64,000 bases of DNA from Pseudomonas sp. PDM04 (GTDB lineage: Bacteria > Pseudomonadota > Gammaproteobacteria > Pseudomonadales > Pseudomonadaceae), in NCBI RefSeq assembly GCF_014851765.1, contig NZ_JACVAI010000001.1:434001-498000 (forward strand), written 5' to 3'. Position numbers and translations under genes: made by a program. The first letter of the stretch is position 1; each line of letters begins with the position of its first letter. Positions 48,448-57,090 of the stretch are shown one piece after another. The notes beneath the pieces are model-generated. The model ran no database searches. It was not told where the DNA came from and saw nothing but the letters and a program-made list of their open reading frames with translations.

Positions 48448-50709
48448 TTAACGCGCGGTGATTTTCCAGGCACGGTGGATCTTGGCATTACGGGCAAAAT
48501 CCGGATCAATGGTCTGGGCCGTGATCTCCTCGACCGCATAACGCTCGCTGAGGTTGGGTTCCAGTTCGAACTTGCGGAAGTTATTGGAGAAATACAGCAC
48601 GCCGCCCGGTGCCAGTCGGGCCATGGCCAGGTCGATCAACTGCACCTGGTCACGCTGCACGTCGAATACCCCTTCCATGCGCTTGGAGTTGGAGAAGGTC
48701 GGCGGGTCGATGAAGATCAGGTCGTACTCGTCACGGCTGGCCTCGAGCCAGGCCATGACATCGCCCTGCTCCAGGCGGTTCTTGTCGGAAAAACCGTTCA
48801 GCGACAGGTTGCGACGCGCCCAGTCGAGGTAGGTCTTCGACAGGTCGACACTGGTGGTGCTGCGCGCGCCGCCCTTGGCCGCGTGAACACTGGCGGTCGC
48901 GGTGTAGCAGAACAGATTGAGGAAGCGCTTGCCTGCAGCCTCTTTCTGAATGCGCATGCGCATCGGCCGATGATCGAGGAACAACCCGGTGTCGAGGTAG
49001 TCGGTGAGGTTGACCAACAGCTTGATGCCGCCTTCGCTGACCTCGACGAACTTGCCCTGGGCGGCCTGGCGTTCGTACTGCCGGGTGCCGCTCTGACGCT
49101 CGCGACGCTTGACCACCACGCGGCTCTTGTCGACGTTCAATGCCTGCGGAATCGCCGCCAGTGCGTCGAACATGCGCGCCGAGGCTTTTTCCGGGTCGAT
49201 GGATTTCGGCGCGGCGTATTCCTGGACGTGGACCCAGTCCTGATACAGATCGATGGCCATCGAGTATTCCGGCATGTCGGCATCGTAGACGCGGTAGCAG
49301 TCGATGCCTTCACGCTTGACCCACTTGCCCAGCGCCTTGAGGTTTTTCTGCAGGCGGTTGGCGAACATCTGCCCGCCCTCGCTCAAGCGCGGCTGTTCGA
49401 TGACTACCGGGGCCGGTTTGATCGGGTTGCCGTTCTTGTTGTACTGGCGTTCCTGCGGTGCGTCCGGGGTCTGATCGTACGCGGCCTGCTCACGCTCGAC
49501 CTGACGCTGCTCCGGGGTACGACGCTCGCCGGTGACGAACTGGTCCGGCGTGACCTTGATCAGCAACAGCTTGCACGGCAATGCGCCGTTCCAGAACGAA
49601 TACTGCTTGTGGCTGCGGATGCCCATGCGCTTGCCCAGGTCCGGGGCGCCGGTGAACACCGCGGCTTCCCAGTTCAGGCAGGCCTGGCGCAGACGTTCGC
49701 CGAGGTTCTGGTAGAGATACAGCAGGCTGGCCTCGTCCCCCAGGCGCTCGCCGTACGGCGGGTTGCAGATGACCAGGCCTTTCTGGTTCTGGTCAGGGCG
49801 CGGTTCGAACGTGCCGACTTCACCCTGGTAGATCTTGATCCAGTCGCTCAGGCCGGCACGCTCGACGTTGTTGCGGCCCGGTTGAATCAGGCGCGGGTCG
49901 GCTTCGTAACCGCGAATCCACAGCGGTGGCCGGGCCATGCCGGCCGCGGCACGTTCGAGTGCCTCTTCGTGCAGTTTTTTCCACAGTGCCGGCACATGGC
50001 CGAGCCAGGCGGTGAAGCCCCACTGTTCACGGCGCAGGTTCGGCGCCATGTCGGTGGCAATCATCGCCGCTTCGACGAGGAACGTACCGACACCGCACAT
50101 CGGGTCGGCCAGCGCGCCGCCCTCGGCCGCAATGCGCGGCCAGCCGGAACGGATCAGTACGGCCGCCGCGAGGTTTTCCTTCAGCGGCGCCGCGCCTTGC
50201 TGCAGGCGATAACCGCGCTGGTGCAGGCTGTGGCCCGAGAGATCGAGGGAAAGGATCGCTTCGCCACGGTCCAGGCGCAGGTGAATGCGCAGGTCCGGGT
50301 TGAGTTTGTCGATGGACGGACGATCGCCTTGCGGGGTTCGCAGTTTGTCGACAATGGCGTCCTTGACCTTCAAGGCGCCGAAGTGAGTGTTGTCGATACC
50401 CGAGCCGTGGCCGCTGAACTCGACGGCCAGGGTGCCGTCGCTGAGCATGTGATCCTGCCAGTCGATATCGAGCACGCCGTGGTACAGGTCTTCGGCGTTT
50501 TTCATCGGGAAACGCTTGAGCACCAGCAGCACCCGGTTCGCCAGGCGCGACCACAGGCACAGACGGTAAGCGGTTTCCATGGAGGCCATGCCGCGAACGG
50601 CAGAGGTGTGTTCGCGCGCGTCTTCAAGGCCAAGCCCGACGGCTTCCTCGATGAGCAGGCCTTCAAGGCCTTTGGGGCAAGTGAGGAAGAGTTCGAAACG
50701 ATCGGACAT
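48448..50709 (-). CDS. rlmKL: Bifunctional 23S rRNA methyltransferase RlmKL
   Basis: Fused enzyme of 753 residues making m2G2445 (RlmL half) and m7G2069 (RlmK half) in 23S rRNA. An N-terminal THUMP domain leads to the first methyltransferase with DPMCGVGTFLVEAA and catalytic NPPYG; the second has NLFCYTATASVHAA and IDPPTFSNSK. Both active sites look intact. It stands between the cyclase gene and rmf, divergent from rmf. Confidence 0.97.
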   Translation of the reverse strand: MSDRFELFLTCPKGLEGLLIEEAVGLGLEDAREHTSAVRGMASMETAYRLCLWSRLANRVLLVLKRFPMKNAEDLYHGVLDIDWQDHMLSDGTLAVEFSGHGSGIDNTHFGALKVKDAIVDKLRTPQGDRPSIDKLNPDLRIHLRLDRGEAILSLDLSGHSLHQRGYRLQQGAAPLKENLAAAVLIRSGWPRIAAEGGALADPMCGVGTFLVEAAMIATDMAPNLRREQWGFTAWLGHVPALWKKLHEEALERAAAGMARPPLWIRGYEADPRLIQPGRNNVERAGLSDWIKIYQGEVGTFEPRPDQNQKGLVICNPPYGERLGDEASLLYLYQNLGERLRQACLNWEAAVFTGAPDLGKRMGIRSHKQYSFWNGALPCKLLLIKVTPDQFVTGERRTPEQRQVEREQAAYDQTPDAPQERQYNKNGNPIKPAPVVIEQPRLSEGGQMFANRLQKNLKALGKWVKREGIDCYRVYDADMPEYSMAIDLYQDWVHVQEYAAPKSIDPEKASARMFDALAAIPQALNVDKSRVVVKRRERQSGTRQYERQAAQGKFVEVSEGGIKLLVNLTDYLDTGLFLDHRPMRMRIQKEAAGKRFLNLFCYTATASVHAAKGGARSTTSVDLSKTYLDWARRNLSLNGFSDKNRLEQGDVMAWLEASRDEYDLIFIDPPTFSNSKRMEGVFDVQRDQVQLIDLAMARLAPGGVLYFSNNFRKFELEPNLSERYAVEEITAQTIDPDFARNAKIHRAWKITAR

Positions 50710-51235
50710 GGTAATGACAGAGCCTTTGGCTAGTGGACCGACAACGCATTGCCGGCCCGGTTTTCAATCAGGCGCTTTTCTGAAAGAGCGCCCGCGTGGC
50801 ACGAAAGTGTGCCGTCCCATCCGTGCTGCTCGGGTCAGAAGAGCTTAGATGCACGGACAGATAAAAAAGTTGATGCAACAAAATGTCATAACGCGACCCT
50901 TCGTCGCATAGCGTCCGAGTTAACGGGAGCCATTCTCAGCAGAAGATTAGCGTCATCATCTTGCGAAGGGCTGATCATACAGGGGTTTGCGCCCTGAACA
51001 GGCAATAAACATTGAGTTACTTATGGCCATAGCATCTTTATGGTTACGTCCTTATGACAAAACGATCATTCCCTCGATGTGACGCATTGGTTAGAACTCA
51101 ACACAGGTTGACGCCGCGAGTGACGTCAACACCTTGGCTCGCCACGCCGGCAGCGAGCCCCAACGGCAGACTTTCTGCCAGACCTCGATCGAGGTCAACG
51201 CGATAAAAACAGTCAACAAGTGAGGGCAACACCCT
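50710..51235. other. Gene-free region upstream of rmf
   Basis: About 525 bases between divergent rlmKL and rmf. No convincing gene is seen. It contains an inverted repeat GTTGACG / CGTCAAC (51107-51113, 51124-51130) and AT-richer stretches, as expected for a regulated rmf promoter and leader. Confidence 0.5.
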
Positions 51236-51451
51236 ATGAGAAGACTTAAGCGTGATCCGTTGGAAAGAGCATTTTTGCGCGGATATCAATATGGCGTTGG
51301 TGGCAAATCCCGTGAGCTTTGCCCATTTACTCTACCGTCGGTACGCCAAGCCTGGATCAACGGCTGGCGAGAAGGACGCGGCGACAACTGGGACGGTATG
51401 ACCGGCACTGCGGGAATCCACAGACTCAACGAACTTCACGCCGTCGGCTAA
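51236..51451 (+). CDS. rmf: Ribosome modulation factor
   Basis: Basic protein of 71 residues that dimerises 70S ribosomes into inactive 100S particles in slow growth. MRRLKRDPLERAFLRGYQYG and the central Trp/Arg run (AWINGWREGRGDNWDG) are diagnostic. It has a long leader and its own terminator. Confidence 0.96.
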   Translation: MRRLKRDPLERAFLRGYQYGVGGKSRELCPFTLPSVRQAWINGWREGRGDNWDGMTGTAGIHRLNELHAVG

Positions 51452-51536
51452 CACAAGGCACACACTCCGACACGACAATCTGATTACGTACCGACTTACC
51501 ACGCACGCCCCATCCGGGCGGCGGGCTTCGGCCCAA

Positions 51537-51561
51537 GGGCTCCTTCGAGGAGCCCTTTTTT
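51537..51561 (+). terminator. Intrinsic terminator after rmf
   Basis: Perfect 8-bp stem GGGCTCCT / AGGAGCCC with a TTCG-type loop and six T residues. Confidence 0.92.
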
Positions 51562-51575
51562 ATGCCTGAATGTTC

Positions 51576-51599
51576 ATCGCGAGCAGGTTGGCTCCCACA
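51576..51599. repeat. Single REP element
   Basis: One 24-base REP arm with two changes (GAGCAGGTTGGCTCCCACA) between rmf and pyrD. No further REP was seen from here to the right end of the window. Confidence 0.8.
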
Positions 51600-51634
51600 G
51601 AGTCAGTGTGAGCCTGGCGGGCGCGGGCCCGGGA

Positions 51635-52654
51635 TCAGCGCAGGGCTGCGATCGCGTCGACGGACTCGCGAATCAACGCAGGCCCCTTGTAGATGAAACC
51701 GGAATAGAGCTGCACCAGGCTTGCCCCGGCGGCGATTTTCTCGGCCGCGTGCCTGCCTTCGGTAATGCCGCCCACCGCGATGATCGGCAAACGACCGGCC
51801 AGTTCCGCCGCCAGCACCTTCACCGTGTGGGTGCTCTTGTCGCGGACCGGCGCGCCGGACAAACCGCCCGCCTCATCGCCGTGTTCCATGCCTTCGACGC
51901 CGACGCGGCTCAGGGTGGTGTTGGTGGCGATCACCGCGTCCATCCCGGTGTCGATCAGCGCCTGGGCGACTTGAGCGGTTTCCTCGTCCGACATGTCCGG
52001 GGCGATCTTGATCGCCAGGGGCACGTGCTTGCCGTGACGCAGCGCCAGTTCCGCCCGCCGCGTGGCCAGGTCGCTGAGCAGTTGCTTGAGCGAATCACCG
52101 AACTGCAGGCTGCGCAGGCCCGGGGTGTTCGGCGAGCTGACGTTGACCGTCACATAGCTGGCATGGGCGTAGACCTTGTCCAGGCAGATCAGGTAGTCGT
52201 CGACGGCGCGCTCCACCGGGGTGTCGAAGTTCTTGCCGATGTTGATGCCGAGCACGCCTTTGTATTTGGCCGCTGCCACGCGGGACAGCAGGTGATCGAC
52301 GCCGAGGTTGTTGAACCCCATGCGATTGATGATCGCCTCCGCTTCCGGCAGGCGGAAGATCCGCGGTTTCGGGTTGCCCGGCTGTGGACGCGGCGTGATG
52401 GTGCCGATTTCGACGAAGCCGAAACCCAGTTGGGAAAAACCGTCGATGGCCGCGCCATTCTTGTCCAGGCCGGCCGCCAGGCCGACCGGATTCGGGAAGT
52501 CCAGGCCCATGACGCTTACCGGCGTGCTTGCCGGCGCCTTGCACAGCAAGCTGTTGAGGCCCAAACGTCCACCCGCGCCGATCAGGTCGAGGGACAGATC
52601 GTGGGAGGTTTCCGGGGAAAGTTTGAACAGCAGCTGACGGGCCAGGGTGTACAT
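51635..52654 (-). CDS. pyrD: Dihydroorotate dehydrogenase (quinone), class 2
   Basis: Membrane-associated flavoenzyme of 339 residues in pyrimidine synthesis. The class 2 N-terminal helical extension ([21 protein letters not shown]), [14 protein letters not shown] with the catalytic Ser, and IAVGGITEG are present. It is the last housekeeping gene before the secretion block. Confidence 0.97.
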   Translation of the reverse strand: MYTLARQLLFKLSPETSHDLSLDLIGAGGRLGLNSLLCKAPASTPVSVMGLDFPNPVGLAAGLDKNGAAIDGFSQLGFGFVEIGTITPRPQPGNPKPRIFRLPEAEAIINRMGFNNLGVDHLLSRVAAAKYKGVLGINIGKNFDTPVERAVDDYLICLDKVYAHASYVTVNVSSPNTPGLRSLQFGDSLKQLLSDLATRRAELALRHGKHVPLAIKIAPDMSDEETAQVAQALIDTGMDAVIATNTTLSRVGVEGMEHGDEAGGLSGAPVRDKSTHTVKVLAAELAGRLPIIAVGGITEGRHAAEKIAAGASLVQLYSGFIYKGPALIRESVDAIAALR

Positions 52655-52713
52655 GGGCTGATTCGGACTCTGGGCGATGAAAAGTGTCGGCGATTATAGC
52701 CGGGCTGCCTGAC

Positions 52714-54084
52714 TCAAGGAACCACAGTCTCCTGCGGCAGGACGTAGACGTTATCGGTACGCTTGGCACAGCCGAAGACAAAGGGAAAGTAGAAGATCAT
52801 CCCCATCAGGGCGACACACCCGGCGATGATGTGGGCCTGATAGCCTTCGCCGACCTCTGCACTGTCGAGCAGGGTGGCGACCGCCCCCAGGACCAGCGCG
52901 AACGAATGCCCCGCCGAGAGGCTGAATGTGCCGAAGTCAAACATCGTATCGGCCAGTTCGCTGCGTGTCGGTCGCTGAAGCCCCGCTCGCACTTGCAACA
53001 CTTCGTGCTGCACGGCCTGCGGATCGGAGAACACCGAATCGCGCCCCGGGTCCGGTGACAACAACTGGCAACTCCTGCAAAAGATGGAAATCATGTCATC
53101 CAGCACCATGCCGGCGCCATTCAACATGCCTTCCACCAGGTCCGCGCCAACGCTGTACCTCAATCCTTGCGCCGCACGGGCCGCACCGCTCAATGGCAGT
53201 ACTTGCCCCAATTCAGCCAGCAGGAACTGCGCCACGCCGTTGACCACCGTCGTGGCTCCGGTGTTGGCCGCGTTGGGCGCTCCGGCGTTGCTCTGCAAGG
53301 ACAGGAACAGATTGGGCAAGCTTCGGGCCAGCGTGTAGATCGATCCGCCGATCATCGCCGGGAGCACCCGCTGCGAGGCGCCCGTGAGGTGCCCGGCAAT
53401 CAACGATCCCAGCAGGACGGCCGCCATGCTCACACGCCCCAGGCGCGACGGCACATTGGCGGTGCCGTTCACCTCATTTCGAATGGCACCGCCGATCAGC
53501 AAACCCAGGTCGACGAGGGTCAACGCCACCGCCACCCATGCACGCCCGGCCGGCGTCGAGTCACCCTCGCGCAAGGCTAGCTCGACGTGATAGCTCACGG
53601 CCTGGCGCACGGCGGTCGCGAGCGCCACGACCAACCCCGTGCGTCCCGCGATATTCAGCAGGTTCAACCCGGGACCTCTGGCCGACTCCAGCCACGCCCT
53701 GCCCGCCTCCAGCAGGGTGGTGACCCGGCTGTCACGGGACTGTTCGCTGTCGGCGGCATTCAACTCCCTGACGCGCGCGAACAGCGACGGATCGACCAGC
53801 ACTGTCGGCAGGCGTCCCTCGGCAATGAAGGCATCGACCTGGGCGACCCCCTCCATATCACTGGCGCCCAACGCTGCGCGACAGGCCTCGAGCTGCAGGC
53901 TCACCTCGCGGTTCACCAGCGCGATGCCAGTGCCGATTTGCCGGGGTGTGCCCATGTCGAGCACGCGAAAGTCAGGCGATACGGCAAGCGCCGAGAGCAC
54001 AGGCGATACCCGCTCGGTGGCGGGCGTTTGCGCGATCGTGGTGATGGCGCGGTTGTACACGGGTAGTCCATTGATCAAAATCAT
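52714..54084 (-). CDS. Unrecognised 456-residue protein closing the T3SS operon
   Basis: I do not recognise this protein. It starts MILINGLPVYNRAITTIAQ at ATG 54084 (GGAG just upstream; GTG 54093 is an alternative). The N-terminal 140 residues are soluble in character. About five hydrophobic segments lie near residues 142-166, 182-203, 219-236, 393-408 and 418-438, with an Ala/Asn/Thr-rich stretch near 265-280. It follows the OrgC-position gene by 42 bases on the same strand, so it probably belongs to the needle-base operon. A membrane-inserting effector, an accessory secretion component or an immunity-like protein are all possible. No known effector motif was seen. Confidence 0.8.
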   Translation of the reverse strand: MILINGLPVYNRAITTIAQTPATERVSPVLSALAVSPDFRVLDMGTPRQIGTGIALVNREVSLQLEACRAALGASDMEGVAQVDAFIAEGRLPTVLVDPSLFARVRELNAADSEQSRDSRVTTLLEAGRAWLESARGPGLNLLNIAGRTGLVVALATAVRQAVSYHVELALREGDSTPAGRAWVAVALTLVDLGLLIGGAIRNEVNGTANVPSRLGRVSMAAVLLGSLIAGHLTGASQRVLPAMIGGSIYTLARSLPNLFLSLQSNAGAPNAANTGATTVVNGVAQFLLAELGQVLPLSGAARAAQGLRYSVGADLVEGMLNGAGMVLDDMISIFCRSCQLLSPDPGRDSVFSDPQAVQHEVLQVRAGLQRPTRSELADTMFDFGTFSLSAGHSFALVLGAVATLLDSAEVGEGYQAHIIAGCVALMGMIFYFPFVFGCAKRTDNVYVLPQETVVP

Positions 54085-54126
54085 TCTCCTCACTGCCTGT
54101 TCGTAGAGTGGTTGTCGGGCGTGGCC

Positions 54127-54549
54127 TCACCACTCACTCTTTTCCCACGCGTCGTCGTCCGTCACCTGGAACACCTCGCGGGTGTAACTCATGACAAACA
54201 CCTTCATGGCGAAGGCCATGCCATTGACGCCTTTGATTTCCTGGTAGAGCGGCGTTTTGTCCAGGCCCTCGTCTTTCAAATGACTCATGAGCCGCAGCGC
54301 TACGCTGCTCAGGGCTTGCGAGGTGGGATACAGCGCAGTTCCTGCGTCCGCGCCAGGCAGCGTCCTGAGAAGTTCGTAATGCGCCCTCTGGCCCTTGCCC
54401 TCCAGCGCCGACAGCCTTTGATGAAGCGCTTCGATGCCCGGATCGACCCCGGACGATTTGCCCGTCGCCTTCAACAATCGCGACTCAAGGGACTCGACCC
54501 TGGATACCGGCTCAGCGCGCTGCACAGTCGTCACGGTTTCAATCTTCAT
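54127..54549 (-). CDS. OrgC-position T3SS protein
   Basis: Protein of 140 residues with a mostly helical C-terminal half (SSVALRLMSHLKDEGLDKTPLYQEIKGVNGMAFAMKVF). It starts inside the end of sctL (11-base overlap) and occupies the place of Salmonella orgC after orgB. OrgC is a secreted helper of needle polymerisation. I cannot confirm homology from sequence; the assignment is by position, size and strand. A longer frame to 54849 lies inside sctL and is rejected. Confidence 0.7.
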   Translation of the reverse strand: MKIETVTTVQRAEPVSRVESLESRLLKATGKSSGVDPGIEALHQRLSALEGKGQRAHYELLRTLPGADAGTALYPTSQALSSVALRLMSHLKDEGLDKTPLYQEIKGVNGMAFAMKVFVMSYTREVFQVTDDDAWEKSEW

Positions 54550-55219
54550 GGCGCGCCTGCTCGAATTCCGCACACAGCGCCCGCAACCGACTGATCGAGG
54601 CGTCATCGAGCTGTCGAGCCGATTCGGGCAGATTCGCCAACTGCGCCAACAGCAGTGGCTGCAACCGCTGACAGGTCGTACCGATATCGAATTCGAGCAA
54701 TTGGTCGGCCAAACGAAACACGTAGCGCTCCTCGGGCTGATAGTCGATGACCAGCGCACCCGGCCAGAAGCCCTGCAGTCGCTGGCGCAAGGCCGGGTGT
54801 CGGGATTGGCAACGCATCGGCAGCAAGACCTGCAACGGCGCGCCGACATCGGCCTGCTCCGCCAGCCAACGCTCGAGCATTTCGTCCAGCCACTCGACCC
54901 GCGTCAGTGCCTCACTCAATAGCTGCCGGGCGGCCTGCGTCAGGTCCTCGCGCAACTGCATGCCGAGCGCCTGCGTTTCGAGCAAGCCACCGGCCAGGTC
55001 CTCCACAGCCCGGAGCATGCCGCTGGCGTAGCCCTCCTGATACGCCTGTGCGCGAATCGCGGCAGCTTCGGATCGGGCCTGCCCGACACAATCCCGCGCC
55101 CAACGTCTGGCCTGTTGCTGCAGGGTGCCTCGCTGGCGCGCGGCGCGCAGGTCTTCGCTTGCCACCCGGGCATCGCTCGAGGCCGGCACGTCATTCAAGG
55201 TTCGGATGGAGTCGAGCAT
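54539..55219 (-). CDS. sctL: T3SS stator protein SctL (OrgB-like)
   Basis: ATPase-regulating stator of 226 residues, the same length I recall for Salmonella OrgB. A helical, Gln/Arg/Ala-rich N-terminal half (ARQRGTLQQQARRWARDCVGQARSEAAAIRAQAYQEGYASG) is followed by an FliH/HrpE-like C-terminal domain (VLLPMRCQSRHPALRQRL). ATG 55219 is chosen; it overlaps the end of sctK by 29 bases. Confidence 0.85.
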   Translation of the reverse strand: MLDSIRTLNDVPASSDARVASEDLRAARQRGTLQQQARRWARDCVGQARSEAAAIRAQAYQEGYASGMLRAVEDLAGGLLETQALGMQLREDLTQAARQLLSEALTRVEWLDEMLERWLAEQADVGAPLQVLLPMRCQSRHPALRQRLQGFWPGALVIDYQPEERYVFRLADQLLEFDIGTTCQRLQPLLLAQLANLPESARQLDDASISRLRALCAEFEQARHED

Positions 55220-55757
55220 GCTGCACCGCCAGAAAGAAAAGCGTGGGATCGGCCGCTGCGACCGGCCACTGTGTTTGCCGGTCGACAACATCGGGAGAGA
55301 ATTGCAGGGGCAGCCGTTCGCACAGCGGCGCTGGCACGAACCCGGACAAACCCGACAATGCGTTCAAACCCACGGCTTGCACCTGCTGCATCAGCTCCCC
55401 TGCCGGGTCCAGCGGCGGGCTGGTGCGGCCACCCGGCCGGCAACCGGCAAACAGGCGCAAAGACCTGGGCAATCGCTGCAAGGCCCCGCCTTGCGCCAAC
55501 CGTGGAAACAGTCGCCAGGCCCCCATCAGCCTCGCGATGTGCGGCAGTTGTTGCCATTGCCCAACCCACTGACGGGCCACGGCCGTCAGTGGCATCGGCA
55601 GCCATGGGCCCGGCGGCCCCAGCCCGTCGAGAAGGATCCGGTTGAGTGCACGCCGTGCCTCGGGGCTGTCGAAGCCGACCGGCAAATCCAGGCGCTGCGG
55701 GTGCAGGTAATCCAGCGGTTCAGTGAGGATCCACCGCAGACGCTCAGCGCACGCCAT
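55191..55757 (-). CDS. sctK: T3SS sorting-platform protein SctK (OrgA-like)
   Basis: Protein of 188 residues in the OrgA/MxiK position between sctJ and sctL. LTEPLDYLHPQRL near the N-terminus is the OrgA/MxiK-type opening and the remainder is helical without other motifs. It links the sorting platform to the inner ring. It overlaps sctJ by 14 bases and sctL by 29 bases, so translation is tightly coupled. Confidence 0.78.
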   Translation of the reverse strand: MACAERLRWILTEPLDYLHPQRLDLPVGFDSPEARRALNRILLDGLGPPGPWLPMPLTAVARQWVGQWQQLPHIARLMGAWRLFPRLAQGGALQRLPRSLRLFAGCRPGGRTSPPLDPAGELMQQVQAVGLNALSGLSGFVPAPLCERLPLQFSPDVVDRQTQWPVAAADPTLFFLAVQHARLHPNLE

Positions 55758-56463
55758 CGCGTCGTCCTCCTTTCAACAGTCGGTAGCCGAACGCGGCGCC
55801 GCCGGCCAACAGCGCGAGCATTGGCACCAGCAGCCAGGCCCAGGGTGAATCACCCGGCCTCGCCATCGCGGATGGCGTGACGTGCTGGGTGGGTGAACGC
55901 ACCGACAGGACAACTGAAATGTTGTCGTAGTCGACGTCGGCAAAGGTGTTTTTGAGAAATCGCTTGATGTCACCGATCAGCAACTGCGGCTCGACACCTC
56001 GCTCGTGCACGGCCACGGCCGCCAGATGAATGGGCGCGGCCTTGCGCCCGCCTTCACCGGCGTCCAGGTCATAGCTGACATGTACCCGCGCCGAGACCAC
56101 GCCCTCGAGCACGCCGATGGATTGTTCCAGACGCTGCTCCAGCGCCGAATACAACCGGGCTTTTTCTGCCCTGGGAGAAGCGACCAATGCATCGGCGGGA
56201 AACATCTCGGCGACTTGCAGCCGTGGTCTGGAAGGCAACGAATAGAGGTTGAGCAAATCGACCGCAGCAGCGAAATCCACCGGGTCGATCTTCACCGCAT
56301 ACCCGGCCTTGCCTGCGTCGACCTTCGTCGCGGCGATATTGTTGCGCTGCAGCACCGCCAGCACTTCGTTGGCCTGCTGCTGGTCCAACCCTTCCAGCAG
56401 GTTGGGCTGGCGGCAACCCACCAGCGCCAAACACAACACCACCGGCAACACACCGGCTTTCAT
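55744..56463 (-). CDS. sctJ: T3SS inner-membrane ring lipoprotein SctJ (PrgK-like)
   Basis: Inner-ring lipoprotein of 239 residues. A lipobox LVGC places the lipidated Cys at 17; the ring-building domains include LLEGLDQQQANEVLAVLQRNNI and ARVHVSYDLDAGE. A C-terminal helix (about 208-230) spans the membrane. It is the YscJ/PrgK family. The start overlaps the sctI stop (ATGA). Confidence 0.94.
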   Translation of the reverse strand: MKAGVLPVVLCLALVGCRQPNLLEGLDQQQANEVLAVLQRNNIAATKVDAGKAGYAVKIDPVDFAAAVDLLNLYSLPSRPRLQVAEMFPADALVASPRAEKARLYSALEQRLEQSIGVLEGVVSARVHVSYDLDAGEGGRKAAPIHLAAVAVHERGVEPQLLIGDIKRFLKNTFADVDYDNISVVLSVRSPTQHVTPSAMARPGDSPWAWLLVPMLALLAGGAAFGYRLLKGGRRDGVR

Positions 56464-56768
56464 GAGGCGCGCAACAAGGTTTCAGCGGTGCTCACGCTCT
56501 TGCGAACCAGCACATTGAGCAAATTGATATCGACGTTGTACTGCCCCATCCGCTCCTGCAGTTGCGCCAGCACCTCGGGGTTGGTGAGATCCGGCCGTTG
56601 CGTCAGTCGCTCGATCGCCGCCACGTCCTGCGCGCTGTCGACCGCCGAACCGGCGAACGCCTCGATCAGCCGGCGCTCAAGGGACACCACCGGGCCTTGC
56701 TGCGCACTGCGCAAGTCAGTGAAGGTCGCCGCCCCGACGAGTGAAGGGGAAATACTCTGAATAGCCAT
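56460..56768 (-). CDS. sctI: T3SS inner rod protein SctI (PrgJ-like)
   Basis: Rod protein of 102 residues. Its C-terminal half (NPEVLAQLQERMGQYNVDINLLNVLVRKSVSTAETLLRA) is the conserved PrgJ/MxiI rod helix; the position between sctF and sctJ agrees. ATG 56768; an upstream extension overlaps sctF and is rejected. Confidence 0.9.
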   Translation of the reverse strand: MAIQSISPSLVGAATFTDLRSAQQGPVVSLERRLIEAFAGSAVDSAQDVAAIERLTQRPDLTNPEVLAQLQERMGQYNVDINLLNVLVRKSVSTAETLLRAS

Positions 56769-56826
56769 GTCGTGCCCCTTGGAAAGGACCATCGCCAGGC
56801 AGCGATGGCCCGTCAGGTTGAGTGAA

Positions 56827-57087
56827 TCAGCGAGCCGCCTGGATGATCGCCATGTCGATGTCCTTGAAGCCCTTGACCGTACTGGTCTGGGCATTGCGAA
56901 ACACGGTGTAGGACGAGAACGCCGTCTGGTAGGCCGCCAGCTTTTCCGGGTTGGAGGCATCACCCTTGAGGGCCGTCAGTGCGTTTTTCAATGCGGTGTT
57001 GAGCGCACTCGCTCCGTTTTCGAACGCTGACGCCTGCTGGCCGAGAAAATCATTGTGAAATTTTGCCGCGCTAATGCCTTCAGACAT
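56827..57087 (-). CDS. sctF: T3SS needle protein SctF (PrgI-like)
   Basis: Needle subunit of 86 residues. SNPEKLAAYQTAFSSYTVF followed by RNAQTSTVKGFKDIDMAIIQ closely follows the Salmonella PrgI C-terminus as I remember it (a RNAQSNTVKVFKDIDAAIIQ-type ending), assigning this system to the Inv/Mxi-Spa family rather than Hrp or Ysc. It starts 3 bases after sctD. Confidence 0.95.
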   Translation of the reverse strand: MSEGISAAKFHNDFLGQQASAFENGASALNTALKNALTALKGDASNPEKLAAYQTAFSSYTVFRNAQTSTVKGFKDIDMAIIQAAR

Positions 57088-57090
57088 GTG

